Positions 40,250 through 49,129 of a stretch of DNA of 64,000 nt are shown piece by piece. Numbering within the stretch: the first letter of the stretch is position 1; each line of letters opens with the position of its first letter. Source of the stretch: Novosphingobium sp. SCN 66-18 (GTDB taxonomy: Bacteria; Pseudomonadota; Alphaproteobacteria; Sphingomonadales; Sphingomonadaceae); contig MEGD01000001.1 in NCBI GenBank assembly GCA_001725355.1, forward strand, positions 1 through 64,000. Reading direction: 5' to 3'. A model generated the notes under the pieces. That model saw nothing but the letters and a program-made list of their open reading frames with translations, did no database searches and was not told the origin of the DNA. The translations under genes were made by a program, and so were the position numbers.

Positions 40250-42934
40250 TCAGAACGCCTTGCGGACGCTGATGGCGAACAGCCGGCCGATCGGATCGGC
40301 GGCTGTCGCGTCATACCCGCCGCTGCCGTTGCCGCTGGGCGCCAGGTTCACATAGGGCGGCTTCTGATCGAACGCGTTGCGCATTTCAAAGCCCAGAGTC
40401 ATGCCCTTGTCAAAGAACCCCGTCGCCTTCTGATCACCGATGCGCCAGCTGATCGACAGATCGACGGGCGTGAAGCTCCCCACCGACTGCACGGGCACCG
40501 CGAGGTTGTTCTTGTAACCCCCGACGTGCGTGATCAGCACGCGCGCGCTGACCGGGCCGTGATCCCACAGGATGCTGGCGCGCGCCTTGAACTTGAGCGG
40601 ATTGAAGATCACGTTCAGGCGATCGACCAGCGGCGCCGTGGGCGTGACGGCGACGCGATATTTGGTGAGATAGGTGCCCGACACGTTGAACGTCAGCGTA
40701 TCCCTTTCGGAAACGTCCTTGGTCCATGTGCCGGTAAAATCGATACCCCGGGTGATCGAAACGCCAAGGTTCTGGCTGCGCCCATCGACGAACAGGGTCA
40801 CGTTCGCGGGGTTGCCGCCGGGAAACGACCCGCTGGCCAGCGCCACGCCCTGCGCCAGCAACTGCTGAACCCGGGCGGCGGCGGCGGCATCGCGAAGGAT
40901 GATGCTGGTGCCGGCGTATTGCGCCTCGTTACCCAGAATGGTCAGGTTCGAAAGGTTGGCGAGCACCTGGTTGCGATAGTTCACATCCCAGTACGTGATG
41001 CCGAAGTGCAGCGTCGGAGTGGGATCGAAATCGGCGCCGATGGACCAGGTGGTTGCCGTTTCAGGCTTCAGGTCAAGGTTGGGACCGGACAGCGCATAGC
41101 CCTGCAACGGCGCTCCGCCGGCCGGGTTCTGATAGCTCTGGCCGAACAGGTTGTTGGAGTTGCCATAGATTTCGGGGATCGTCGGCGCACGGAACGACGT
41201 GCCATAGCTGCCGCGCAGTTTCAGGCCCCGCACCGGTTCCCAGTTGATCCCGAACTTGGGATTGGTAGTGCCGCCGACATCGCTGTATTTGTCATAGCGC
41301 ACCGCGGCATTGAGTTCGAGCCGTTCAAACCCGGGCATCGCGTTGGCGGCACCAAAGACCGGCACGAACAGTTCGCCATAGACCGAATCGACCTTGCGTC
41401 CGAAATTGCGGAACACGATCGGCGTGGTCGGAGCGCCGCGCGCCGATCCCAGCCCCACGGTGAAATCCTGCCTTTCGTAACCGCCCGCCAGCTTCACTTC
41501 GCCACCGGGCAGCGCGAACAGCGGCCCGTTGATGCGCCCTTCATACGTCTTCAACCGCCCGTTGGTCGGCGCGAGGAATATCTGGTTGGCAAGAACAGCG
41601 CGGACAGCCGCGCTCGTGCGCCCCAGGCCATAGGGATCGAACGCGGTGGCCGGATCGCTGCTGGCCAGCGCAGCCGTCAGCGCGCCGTTGTTCAGCCCGA
41701 AGTAGGAGCCGGAGAAATCGTGCGTCTTGCCATAGCCGAACAGTGCCTCGACTTCCCAGTTGTGCGGCAGCTTCGCCTTGATGCCGGGCGTGATCTGCCA
41801 GCTTTCGGCATAGCCGAACGAATCGTTGGTCGGCAGGTCGTTGCGGAAGTTGTAGTCCAGTGTGTAGCTGGTGCCGGTGAAGCCGGCCGGGCGCACGAAG
41901 AACGCGTTGGTCTGCGGAACCGTTATCCGGGCGTTGGTAAACCCGGACTTCCGGTAGAAATCGCGCTTGGAATAGAAGCCGTCGTAAAAGACGCTCAACC
42001 AGTCGGTGAGATCGTACCGCCCGGTGCTGTTCACCGAATCATACTTCTGCCGCGGCGACAGATCCTGGTTGGTCAGTTCGTCGCACTTGTTGAGCGTCCC
42101 CGCGACAAGCGCACCCGCGGTCGCCTGCGTCACGCCCGCCGCCGGTATCGCGTAGGTGGTGCCGTTCGCGTTGATATTGCCCGGCGCGCAGCGCGCGATG
42201 CGGTAATCCGCGCCACCGAACGGAGTCTGGTTGTTCGTGAAGAACGAACGGTTGTCGCCGCTCAGGTTGGAGCGTTCGACATGTTCGTAAGCCACCATGA
42301 TCTGGCCGTGCTCGAACACCTTGCCCAGCGCCGCACCCAGCGAATATTCGTGAAAATCGCCGCGACCGCCGATGCCCGCACGCGCGAACACCTCGCCTCC
42401 ATCCAGCGACCGGCGTGGAATGAGGTTCACCACGCCGGCAACCGCATCGGAACCGTAGATCGCCGACGCGCCGTCCGCCACAACCTCGACCCGTTCGACG
42501 CCCAGCGAAGGCAGGACGGAAGGATCGATCGATCGGCTGTTGTTGGTCACCCGGTGGCCATCGATCATCACCAGCGTCGCATATGGGCCGATGCCGCGCA
42601 GGTTGACCGAGTTGCCGTAAGTGATGTTGCCACTGCCGCCGGACTGGCCGCGCGAATTCTCCGAAACACCCAGATCGAATACCTGCGGTATCTCCTTGAC
42701 CATGCGATCGACCGTTACCGCGCTGGACGCCTCGATTTCCTTCCGCCCCAGGGTGGTGACGGTCGAGCCCACCGGCGCCTCGCCGCGCACGCGGCTGCCG
42801 GTGACGATGATTTCGGCGCTGCTCGGTTCGTCCTGCGCGGCGTCCTGCGCCATCGCGGGCACCGCCGCGATCGCCAGGCCACAGCTGCCGATACAGAACG
42901 CTGTCCGCAAACGCATGATGTTATTGCCCTTCAT
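40250..42934 (-). CDS. TonB-dependent receptor of the eleven-gene operon
   Basis: The 894-residue receptor has a signal peptide ending near A29, TonB box A-E-I-I-V-T-G-S-R-V (about 39-48), a plug with D-G-A-S-A-I-Y-G-S-D-A-V-A-G-V-V-N, and a barrel ending F-A-I-S-V-R-K-A-F. The plug motif is that of the group with peptide, sugar or polymer-fragment substrates rather than siderophores. AGGAG lies 9 bases before the ATG. It is 54 bases after the CocE-type hydrolase stop and 8 before CapA. It would bring the substrate into the periplasm, where the secreted hydrolases and DctP act. Confidence 0.93.
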   Translation of the reverse strand: MKGNNIMRLRTAFCIGSCGLAIAAVPAMAQDAAQDEPSSAEIIVTGSRVRGEAPVGSTVTTLGRKEIEASSAVTVDRMVKEIPQVFDLGVSENSRGQSGGSGNITYGNSVNLRGIGPYATLVMIDGHRVTNNSRSIDPSVLPSLGVERVEVVADGASAIYGSDAVAGVVNLIPRRSLDGGEVFARAGIGGRGDFHEYSLGAALGKVFEHGQIMVAYEHVERSNLSGDNRSFFTNNQTPFGGADYRIARCAPGNINANGTTYAIPAAGVTQATAGALVAGTLNKCDELTNQDLSPRQKYDSVNSTGRYDLTDWLSVFYDGFYSKRDFYRKSGFTNARITVPQTNAFFVRPAGFTGTSYTLDYNFRNDLPTNDSFGYAESWQITPGIKAKLPHNWEVEALFGYGKTHDFSGSYFGLNNGALTAALASSDPATAFDPYGLGRTSAAVRAVLANQIFLAPTNGRLKTYEGRINGPLFALPGGEVKLAGGYERQDFTVGLGSARGAPTTPIVFRNFGRKVDSVYGELFVPVFGAANAMPGFERLELNAAVRYDKYSDVGGTTNPKFGINWEPVRGLKLRGSYGTSFRAPTIPEIYGNSNNLFGQSYQNPAGGAPLQGYALSGPNLDLKPETATTWSIGADFDPTPTLHFGITYWDVNYRNQVLANLSNLTILGNEAQYAGTSIILRDAAAAARVQQLLAQGVALASGSFPGGNPANVTLFVDGRSQNLGVSITRGIDFTGTWTKDVSERDTLTFNVSGTYLTKYRVAVTPTAPLVDRLNVIFNPLKFKARASILWDHGPVSARVLITHVGGYKNNLAVPVQSVGSFTPVDLSISWRIGDQKATGFFDKGMTLGFEMRNAFDQKPPYVNLAPSGNGSGGYDATAADPIGRLFAISVRKAF

Positions 42935-42988
42935 GTTGACTTACTCCTTCCCCGCGGCCGGCTGCGCGGCCTTTCCTTCCAATGATGC

Positions 42989-44713
42989 TCAATCGGCGAC
43001 TGGCAGGTCGATCCACGACGTCCCGCGCCCGCCGCGTTCGACGGCGATGACGGGCGCTGGTGTCTGCGCGATCTGCTTGAGATTGCGCTGGCGCGGATCC
43101 GCGCCGGCGATCGTCACGCGCAACCGCGCGCCGGCCGGCACGATCCGTGAAACCGGTGTAAGGTCGATCGCCAGATCGGCCTGCTGCCCCACCGGAAGCG
43201 GCGCCACGTCGCGCCGCAGGCCGGAATGCCACGGCAGGCCCAGCGTGTTGTAAGGGGCGGCGGCCAGCTTGCGGTGCGACAGCGCCAGCCGGCCGAACGA
43301 GACGACCTCGACCTTGCCGTCAGCGGCCACTTCATCCAGATAGACGAACACGTTGGCATCCGGCTTGTCGGCCGAAACCTTCAGGCGCACCACCGGATAG
43401 CCGACCAGCTTCATCGCACGGGCCAAAGGCGCGCTGGTGTAGCTCAGTCCCTTGTCATCCATGGGCCTGGCCCAGAACGCGAAGTAGTCCGGGTCGGGCA
43501 GGTCATAGCGCACCGTGAAGCGATCGGTGCCGCGATCGGCCGGCGTGGAAGCCAGCACGCCATCGTTGACCGACCGGGCAGAGCCGCTTCTACCCCCGTC
43601 CAGAAACCATGAGACGGGCTTGACGCCCTCGCCCGGCAAGGACCGGGAACGGACATACCCGCCCTTCCCCTCCAGGCCCTCCACCCAGTACGTCGCGCGC
43701 GGCTCGCGCTCGATGCCGTTATCCGCGCCCTTGAGGTAATGGTCGAAGTAGCGGCGGACTTCGCCGGTGAAATCGAACCCCGGCGGCGGCACACAATGAC
43801 TGCCAGGACCAGCCAGGAACTTCGCGCCGGGGAGGTTGGCCGCGCTCAGAATCGATTGCGCGGTCGGTTCGTCCTGCCAGTTGCTCCAGAAGTAGGTGGC
43901 GATACCGGCCCGGCGGATTGCGCCCATGTAGTTGTAGACGCTGGCTTCGTTCCAGAAGGCATTGCCGGTCAGCGGCGAAACACTGTCGCGATAGGGCATG
44001 CCATACCACAGGGCCGCCATCGGCGTGTTGGCCGCATGCTGGGCGACGGCGGTCTTCAATTGCACGCCGTCGGCGTCGGCATCGACCGGCACGCTTGCCA
44101 GATCCTCGCTCAGCGGTTCGTCCGGCCGCGTGTTGAACTGCGCGGTTATGCCGCCTCGCTTGACGAACGCGTACTTGTCGAGATCCGAGGCGCCGATGAA
44201 AACCGCCTTGAGCGACGGCGGCGCCGTGGTGGCGGTGTGGAACGTCGCCCCGCCCAGATACGAACAGCCGATCATGCCGACCTTGCCCGTGGAGAACGGC
44301 TGGTGCGCCAGCCATTCCACCAGGTCATGCCCGTCCCGCGCTTCCGTCCGGTCCTGGAAACCGTGGCGGCTGCCGAAAGACGCGCCCTTGCCGCGGATGT
44401 CGGCCACGGCGACGACATAGCCCGCCGCGATGAGCGACCGGAGCGCCATCCGATCATTCAACGCCACCTCGTTGACCTTGCCGTCCTGTCCCACGAAGCG
44501 GGCACGGTATGGCGTGAACACGAAAATCACCGGCAGCGGCGCACTTTCCACCCCGCCGCTGCCCGCCGGACGATAGATGTTCACGGCAAGGCGCGTGCCA
44601 TCGCGGACGGGCACATAAAGCGAGCTGCGCTGTACGTCAGGATAGTCGGCAGCGTTGCCGGGCACCGCGATTGCGGCTGCCGCCGCCAATGCCATCCACC
44701 GAATCGCCTGCAT
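42989..44713 (-). CDS. Secreted CocE/NonD family hydrolase
   Basis: The start is placed at ATG 44713, giving 574 residues with a signal peptide (W-M-A-L-A-A-A-A-A-I-A-V-P-G-N-A). The CocE/X-Pro dipeptidyl-peptidase fold shows as R-D-G-T-R-L-A-V-N-I-Y-R-P, the nucleophile G-C-S-Y-L-G-G, and a C-terminal jelly-roll ending S-W-I-D-L-P-V. Such enzymes hydrolyse esters or amides. It is the first gene of the operon and lies divergent from the GntR regulator, with two ATTGTTGAYAAT sites between. It probably cuts an ester or acylated substrate outside the inner membrane. Confidence 0.9.
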   Translation of the reverse strand: MQAIRWMALAAAAAIAVPGNAADYPDVQRSSLYVPVRDGTRLAVNIYRPAGSGGVESAPLPVIFVFTPYRARFVGQDGKVNEVALNDRMALRSLIAAGYVVAVADIRGKGASFGSRHGFQDRTEARDGHDLVEWLAHQPFSTGKVGMIGCSYLGGATFHTATTAPPSLKAVFIGASDLDKYAFVKRGGITAQFNTRPDEPLSEDLASVPVDADADGVQLKTAVAQHAANTPMAALWYGMPYRDSVSPLTGNAFWNEASVYNYMGAIRRAGIATYFWSNWQDEPTAQSILSAANLPGAKFLAGPGSHCVPPPGFDFTGEVRRYFDHYLKGADNGIEREPRATYWVEGLEGKGGYVRSRSLPGEGVKPVSWFLDGGRSGSARSVNDGVLASTPADRGTDRFTVRYDLPDPDYFAFWARPMDDKGLSYTSAPLARAMKLVGYPVVRLKVSADKPDANVFVYLDEVAADGKVEVVSFGRLALSHRKLAAAPYNTLGLPWHSGLRRDVAPLPVGQQADLAIDLTPVSRIVPAGARLRVTIAGADPRQRNLKQIAQTPAPVIAVERGGRGTSWIDLPVAD

Positions 44714-44726
44714 GGCGCCTCTCCAA

Positions 44727-44803
44727 ATTGTTGATAATTTGATCGACGATCGCGACGCCGCAGGCAACGGAAAAATCGATCACAATATTGTTGACAATAT
44801 TGT
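44727..44803. promoter_or_regulatory. Twin ATTGTTGA(T/C)AAT operators in the divergent promoter
   Basis: ATTGTTGATAAT at 44727-44738 and ATTGTTGACAAT at 44787-44798 lie exactly 60 bases apart. The second sits within a perfect 9-base inverted repeat, 44782-44790 and 44795-44803 (ACAATATTG...CAATATTGT). They fill the 112-base gap between the CocE gene (44713) and the FCD-type GntR gene (44826). They are the natural operators of that regulator and could bridge by looping. Confidence 0.7.
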
Positions 44804-44825
44804 CAGGGATTGGAAAACGACAGAT

Positions 44826-45491
44826 ATGGCTGAAAATCCTTCTCTCCGGGCCCCCACAGGGCCTGAAATCGCCGACTGGGTCCGTGATCGTATCCGGGCA
44901 GGCCGTTTCGTCCCCGGCCAGCGGCTGGTGGAAGTCGACATCATCCGGCTGACCGGCGCCAGCAGATCGAAAGTGCGCGAGGCCTTGCAGCGGCTGGAAG
45001 GCGAAGGCCTGGTCCAGATCGAGGAATTTCGCGGCGCGTCGGTCAAGAATGCCAGTCTGGAAGAAGTGCGCCAGATCTATCGCGCGCGCGTTGCGCTCGA
45101 AGGCATTTGCGCCGGCGATTTCGCACGGCATGCCACGCCGGAACAGAAAGAGCGGCTGTGCGCGGTTCAGGATGCGCTCGACCGTTGCGTGGACGATCGG
45201 GCGCCCGAACGCTTCGGACGGCTGAACGTGGAATGGCACCGGCTGATCGTGGAAGGGTCCGGCAATGCGGTGATTGCCGACCTTCTCCAGCGCCTGAACG
45301 TGCCGATCCATCGCCTGCTGTTCGAAAGCTTTTACGACGACGAGCGTCTGCGCACCGCGAACGCGGACCACCAGAACATGCTGAAGCTGCTGCTGGCGGG
45401 GGATGCGGATGCCAGCGAACAGGCCATGCGCAGGCATATCGAGGACGGCTTCGTCACGCTTTCCAAGATCGAAAGCGAATTTTACCGTTAG
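44826..45491 (+). CDS. GntR family regulator, FCD type
   Basis: From ATG 44826 the product has 221 residues. The winged helix reads I-A-D-W-V-R-D-R-I, G-R-F-V-P-G-Q-R-L-V-E, S-R-S-K-V-R-E-A-L-Q-R-L-E-G-E-G-L-V. The FCD domain follows with metal-site histidines in W-H-R-L-I, D-H-Q-N-M-L and R-R-H-I-E. FCD regulators usually respond to organic acids, which matches a TRAP-containing operon. The gene is divergent from the eleven-gene operon and is probably its repressor. The frame is open further upstream, but those residues overlap the CocE gene and the operators. Confidence 0.9.
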   Translation: MAENPSLRAPTGPEIADWVRDRIRAGRFVPGQRLVEVDIIRLTGASRSKVREALQRLEGEGLVQIEEFRGASVKNASLEEVRQIYRARVALEGICAGDFARHATPEQKERLCAVQDALDRCVDDRAPERFGRLNVEWHRLIVEGSGNAVIADLLQRLNVPIHRLLFESFYDDERLRTANADHQNMLKLLLAGDADASEQAMRRHIEDGFVTLSKIESEFYR

Positions 45492-45523
45492 GCAGGGCGT
45501 TGTGGTCCTGCCACCTGCCGCCT

Positions 45524-46492
45524 TCAGGCGCTTTCGCGGGCGATCAGGCGAAATCCCACGTCGATCCAGCGTTCCCGCAATGGCTCGCCGTTGCCATGCT
45601 TGCGGATCGCGGCGATGGCTTCGCGCGCGATCCGCCGCATTTCCCCCGCGATCGAACTGTTGCCGAAACCCACCACGGCAATATCCTCGGGCACGCGCAA
45701 TCCGGCCGCCATGGCTTCGACGATGATGCCCTGCGCCAGATAATCCGAACCGCAAACCACCACATCGGGCATGTCCGGCAAGCGCCGGATTTCGGCGAAG
45801 ATGCGCCGCGCATGACCAAACCGCGAAGGCACCTCCACGCTCGATTCCGTCAGCGCGATGCCCTCGGCAGCCGGCCATTCGGCCAAAAAGCCATCGCGCC
45901 GCATCTGCGCGCGCGTGCCGCTGGCCGTCACCAGATGCGGCCGGCGGTAACCGCGCGACATCAGGAAGCGCGCCACATCGCGCCCGGCCGCCTCGTGCGA
46001 GAACCCGACCGCAAGGCCGATGGGCTCTTTGGGCAGATCCCACACTTCGATGAACAACGCGGGAGACCGGCGGACCATCGCTTCGACTTCGGGCGTGACC
46101 GGGCCGGTAAAGATGATCGCATCCACCCTGCGGCTCAACGCCGCGCGAATGAGATCCTCGGTGCGCCGGGCCGACACGCCGGTAAGCCCGAGCATGACCG
46201 TGGTGCTCGCCCCCGACAGTTCTTCCACCATCGACTGGATCGTGTCGTTGAAAATCGAGTCCGTCAGATAAGGGATCAGCACCGCAACCATTTTCGACTT
46301 GCTCGACGCAAGCCCCCCGGCGAGCAGGTTGGGGATGTAGCCGGTGGCGGCAATCGCCGCGCGGATGCGGTCGGCGGTCGCGGGGGCAACCACCGACGGA
46401 TTGTTCACGAAGCGGCTGACGGTCGCCGTTGAAACCCCGGCATGCGCGGCGACATCGTCTAGCGTGGGTGATCGGCCGGGAACGTCGTTCAT
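45524..46492 (-). CDS. LacI family transcriptional regulator
   Basis: The 322-residue protein opens with a LacI helix-turn-helix (T-L-D-D-V-A-A-H-A-G-V-S-T-A-T-V-S-R-F-V-N) and hinge (N-L-L-A-G-G-L-A-S-S-K-S-K), followed by a periplasmic-binding-protein-like domain (V-A-V-L-I-P-Y-L-T-D-S-I-F, V-V-C-G-S-D-Y-L-A-Q-G). It resembles the GntR-gluconate branch of LacI proteins. It lies 41 bases upstream of nothing on its own strand and 41 bases below the P450 stop, so it could be co-transcribed with the P450. GCAAGSGCTTAC-like sites at 47746, 50398 and 58636 are its probable operators. Confidence 0.9.
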   Translation of the reverse strand: MNDVPGRSPTLDDVAAHAGVSTATVSRFVNNPSVVAPATADRIRAAIAATGYIPNLLAGGLASSKSKMVAVLIPYLTDSIFNDTIQSMVEELSGASTTVMLGLTGVSARRTEDLIRAALSRRVDAIIFTGPVTPEVEAMVRRSPALFIEVWDLPKEPIGLAVGFSHEAAGRDVARFLMSRGYRRPHLVTASGTRAQMRRDGFLAEWPAAEGIALTESSVEVPSRFGHARRIFAEIRRLPDMPDVVVCGSDYLAQGIIVEAMAAGLRVPEDIAVVGFGNSSIAGEMRRIAREAIAAIRKHGNGEPLRERWIDVGFRLIARESA

Positions 46493-46533
46493 CCGCCTTG
46501 CCTAGCCCGCCCCGCCCCCCGTGCGCAATCGCG

Positions 46534-47715
46534 TTACGCGAAGCGCAGGGGAACGGAAAGCGCACCGATTTCGGGCCAGCGGCTCACGGTTACCGGGCCA
46601 TCGAGCGAAAAGCTGTTCGTCGCGCCGAGGATCTCCTCCAGCGCCACGCGCAGCTGCATCCGGCCAAGGTGCACGCCGGGGCAATTGTGCGGTCCCCGCC
46701 CGAAGGCGAGGTGCTGGGCAATGTTGGGCCTGTCGAGGATGAACGTATCGCCTTGGGGAAAAACCTCCTCGTCCCGGTTGGCGGAAGCATAGACGAGGGC
46801 GATGGCCTCGTTTGCCGGAATCGTCCGCCCGCCCATTTCCACGTCGCACACGGCTGTGCGCGCAAAGCCGCGATAAGGCGTGTACAGGCGCAGGAATTCC
46901 TCGATCGCCGCCGGAATCAGCGAAGGGTCCGCCCGCAATTGCTGCTGCAGCGCCGGGTCCCGCGAAAGATGGACGCAGATGTTGCCGATCATCACCATCG
47001 GCGCGACCATGCCGACTACCAGAACCTGACGCACCGTGCCGACCAGCAGCTCCTCGGGGAAAGGCTCGCCCTCGTGCCGCGCGGCCAGCAGCGCGCTTGT
47101 CGGGTCGATTTCGGGGTCCTGCGGCTGTTCGCGCCGGATGGCGATCAGCCCGCGCGCCATTTCATACAGGCGCAGGCTGGTTTCCTTCATCCGCTCCGGC
47201 GTGTTGGAATGAACGGCCAGGATGAAGGCCCGGCCCGCGTCATGCAGGGTATCCAGCCAGGCATCGGGCATGCGCATCCATTCGCCGAAGATATGGACCG
47301 GCAGGTAGCTGGAAAACTCGACGCAGATATCGCCGCCACCCTTGGCGACCATGGGCTTCAGCAGGCGCTGCGCCAGCGCGCGCGCCTTGTCCGCGTAGGC
47401 TTCCGATTTTTCCAGCGAAAGCAGCGGATTAAGGACCTTGCGATAGGGCGTGTGCTCGGGCGGGTCGAGGTGCAGCGGAGGGCGGCGGCCCGTGTACGCC
47501 ACTTTGGGAACCACATTCTGCACCGACGTGATGAACGTGGAAGAATCCGAGGCCGCGCGCTTGACGTCGTCATAACGCGTCAACGCCCAGAAACCACCAA
47601 GGCCATCGGTATGCGCCACCGGACATTCCCGGCGCAGGCGCGCGTATTCGCGATGCGCGCTGTCGAAGTCCTCGGGCTTTTCAGGATCGAAATCCTGCGG
47701 AACGGTGGTTGTCAT
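46534..47715 (-). CDS. Cytochrome P450 with atypical I-helix
   Basis: I start at ATG 47715, giving 393 residues. The haem loop is F-G-R-G-P-H-N-C-P-G with ligand C345, and E-E-F-L-R carries the E-x-x-R. The I-helix, where most P450s have A-G-x-D/E-T-T, reads V-V-G-M-V-A-P-M-V-M-I-G: both the acid and the threonine are missing. It may therefore rely on substrate groups for oxygen activation or do unusual chemistry. No ferredoxin gene is near. It is divergent from the MFS transporter at 47807 with a LacI-type operator between, and the LacI gene follows downstream. Confidence 0.9.
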   Translation of the reverse strand: MTTTVPQDFDPEKPEDFDSAHREYARLRRECPVAHTDGLGGFWALTRYDDVKRAASDSSTFITSVQNVVPKVAYTGRRPPLHLDPPEHTPYRKVLNPLLSLEKSEAYADKARALAQRLLKPMVAKGGGDICVEFSSYLPVHIFGEWMRMPDAWLDTLHDAGRAFILAVHSNTPERMKETSLRLYEMARGLIAIRREQPQDPEIDPTSALLAARHEGEPFPEELLVGTVRQVLVVGMVAPMVMIGNICVHLSRDPALQQQLRADPSLIPAAIEEFLRLYTPYRGFARTAVCDVEMGGRTIPANEAIALVYASANRDEEVFPQGDTFILDRPNIAQHLAFGRGPHNCPGVHLGRMQLRVALEEILGATNSFSLDGPVTVSRWPEIGALSVPLRFA

Positions 47716-47745
47716 GGCGCGATGCATAAGTATCGACGAATGCAT

Positions 47746-47761
47746 ATGCAAGCGCTATCAT
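47746..47761. promoter_or_regulatory. LacI-type operator ATGCAAGCGCTATCAT (site A)
   Basis: In the 91-base gap between the divergent P450 and MFS genes. It matches site B (50398-50413) at 13 of 16 bases, and site C (58636-58651) at 13 of 16. The core GCAAGCGCT is the GC-centred palindrome usual for LacI-family regulators; the LacI gene at 45524 is the nearest candidate reader. Confidence 0.6.
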
Positions 47762-47806
47762 CTTCCCTCGCGGGCACCGATGTCGCCGATAAAATGGGGA
47801 GAATGC

Positions 47807-49129
47807 GTGAAACAGCACCACGAAGCGCAGGGCGTGCCGGCCATTGAACGATCGGTGGGTCGCAAGGTTCTGCTGCATCTGGTCGTCCCGGCGGCGTTCT
47901 ATGTGCTGATGGGCGCGATAGACCGCACCAACGTGGGGTTTGCCGCCCTCGATATGAATCGCGCCCTCGGCCTGTCAGGCACCCAGTACGGCTTTGGCGC
48001 CGGCGTCCTGTTCGTGGGCTACATGCTGGCGAAATACCCCAGCGTGCTGCTGTACGAGGCTATCGGAATGCGCCGCTGGCTTACCGCGATAACCGCCGCG
48101 TGGGGGCTGGCGTCCTGCGCGATGGCGATGATCTCCACCGAATGGCAACTATACGGCCTGCGCGTGCTGATCGGCTTTGCCGAAGGCGGCCTCTCGTCCG
48201 GCACGATGCTCTATCTGAGCCAGTGGGCACCCGAACGTTACCGTGCATCGATCCTCGCCATCCCCATCACGTCCATCTCGGTGGCCCAGGTGGTCGGCGC
48301 GCCGGTTTCCGGGTTGCTGCTCGATCTGGATCACCCGCTGGGGATGGAAAGCTGGCGCCTGATGTTCCTGGCCGAAGCGCTCCCGGCCCTCGCGCTGGCG
48401 GCATTCGCCTGGCTCCATTTCCCGGACTCGCCCGGCGATGCCCGCTGGCTTACGCCGGAGGAACGCGGGTGGATCAGTGACAATATCAAAGGCGCGTCGA
48501 AGCCTGGCGCAACGCCGGACGCGCACGCCACCGGCGCGCGCTGGGCGGTGCTGCGCGATCCGGTCGGCTGGCTGTGCTGCGCCATCTGGTTCTGCATCCT
48601 GGCCTCCAACTACGGGATCATGTTCTGGCTGCCGCAAATCGTGAAAGGCCTTTCAGGCCTGAGCGCCGGCGCCACGGGGCTGGTCGTCGCGCTACCCTGG
48701 GCGGCCAGCGGCATCGGCCTGATCCTCAATGCGCGCCATTCGGACAAGACGGGAGAACGCTATCTCCACGTTGCCGTGCCCGCGCTTTTCGGCGGACTTG
48801 GCCTGCTTGTTGCCGATTGGGCCGGCGCCAGCCTGACCGGACTGATCGCGCTGATCATCGGCGGCGCATGCACCGGCTGCACGGTTGCGGCATTCTGGGC
48901 GATACCGACGCGGATGCTGAAGCCCGCAAGCCTGCCGATGGGCATCGTCGTCATCAACATGGCCGGCAGCCTTGCCGGAGCCACCGTGCCCCCCGTGATG
49001 GGATACCTGAAGGAAACAACCGGCTCGTTCACGCCGCCGACGCTCCTGCTGGTCGGCATCGCGGCAGTGTGCGCCAGCCTGACGCTTGTCGCGCGGACAG
49101 TCGCCGCACGCGCACAGGCGGCTGCGTGA
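47807..49129 (+). CDS. MFS transporter (anion:cation symporter-like)
   Basis: GTG 47807 is preferred because GGGGAG lies about 7 bases before it; ATG 47780 is an in-frame alternative. The 440-residue protein has about 12 membrane segments, with D-R-T-N-V-G-F-A-A-L-D-M-N, G-F-A-E-G-G-L-S-S-G-T and S-Q-W-A-P-E-R-Y-R-A typical of the ACS family that moves organic anions such as hexuronates and phthalate. It is divergent from the P450 with a LacI-type site between. It overlaps the next MFS gene by 4 bases, so two different transporters are co-expressed. Confidence 0.88.
   Translation: MKQHHEAQGVPAIERSVGRKVLLHLVVPAAFYVLMGAIDRTNVGFAALDMNRALGLSGTQYGFGAGVLFVGYMLAKYPSVLLYEAIGMRRWLTAITAAWGLASCAMAMISTEWQLYGLRVLIGFAEGGLSSGTMLYLSQWAPERYRASILAIPITSISVAQVVGAPVSGLLLDLDHPLGMESWRLMFLAEALPALALAAFAWLHFPDSPGDARWLTPEERGWISDNIKGASKPGATPDAHATGARWAVLRDPVGWLCCAIWFCILASNYGIMFWLPQIVKGLSGLSAGATGLVVALPWAASGIGLILNARHSDKTGERYLHVAVPALFGGLGLLVADWAGASLTGLIALIIGGACTGCTVAAFWAIPTRMLKPASLPMGIVVINMAGSLAGATVPPVMGYLKETTGSFTPPTLLLVGIAAVCASLTLVARTVAARAQAAA

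Noticed and set aside
40088-42985. Long plus-strand open frame (965 codons) opposite the receptor at 40250
   Set aside because: Antisense shadow of a receptor with signal peptide, TonB box and plug motifs.
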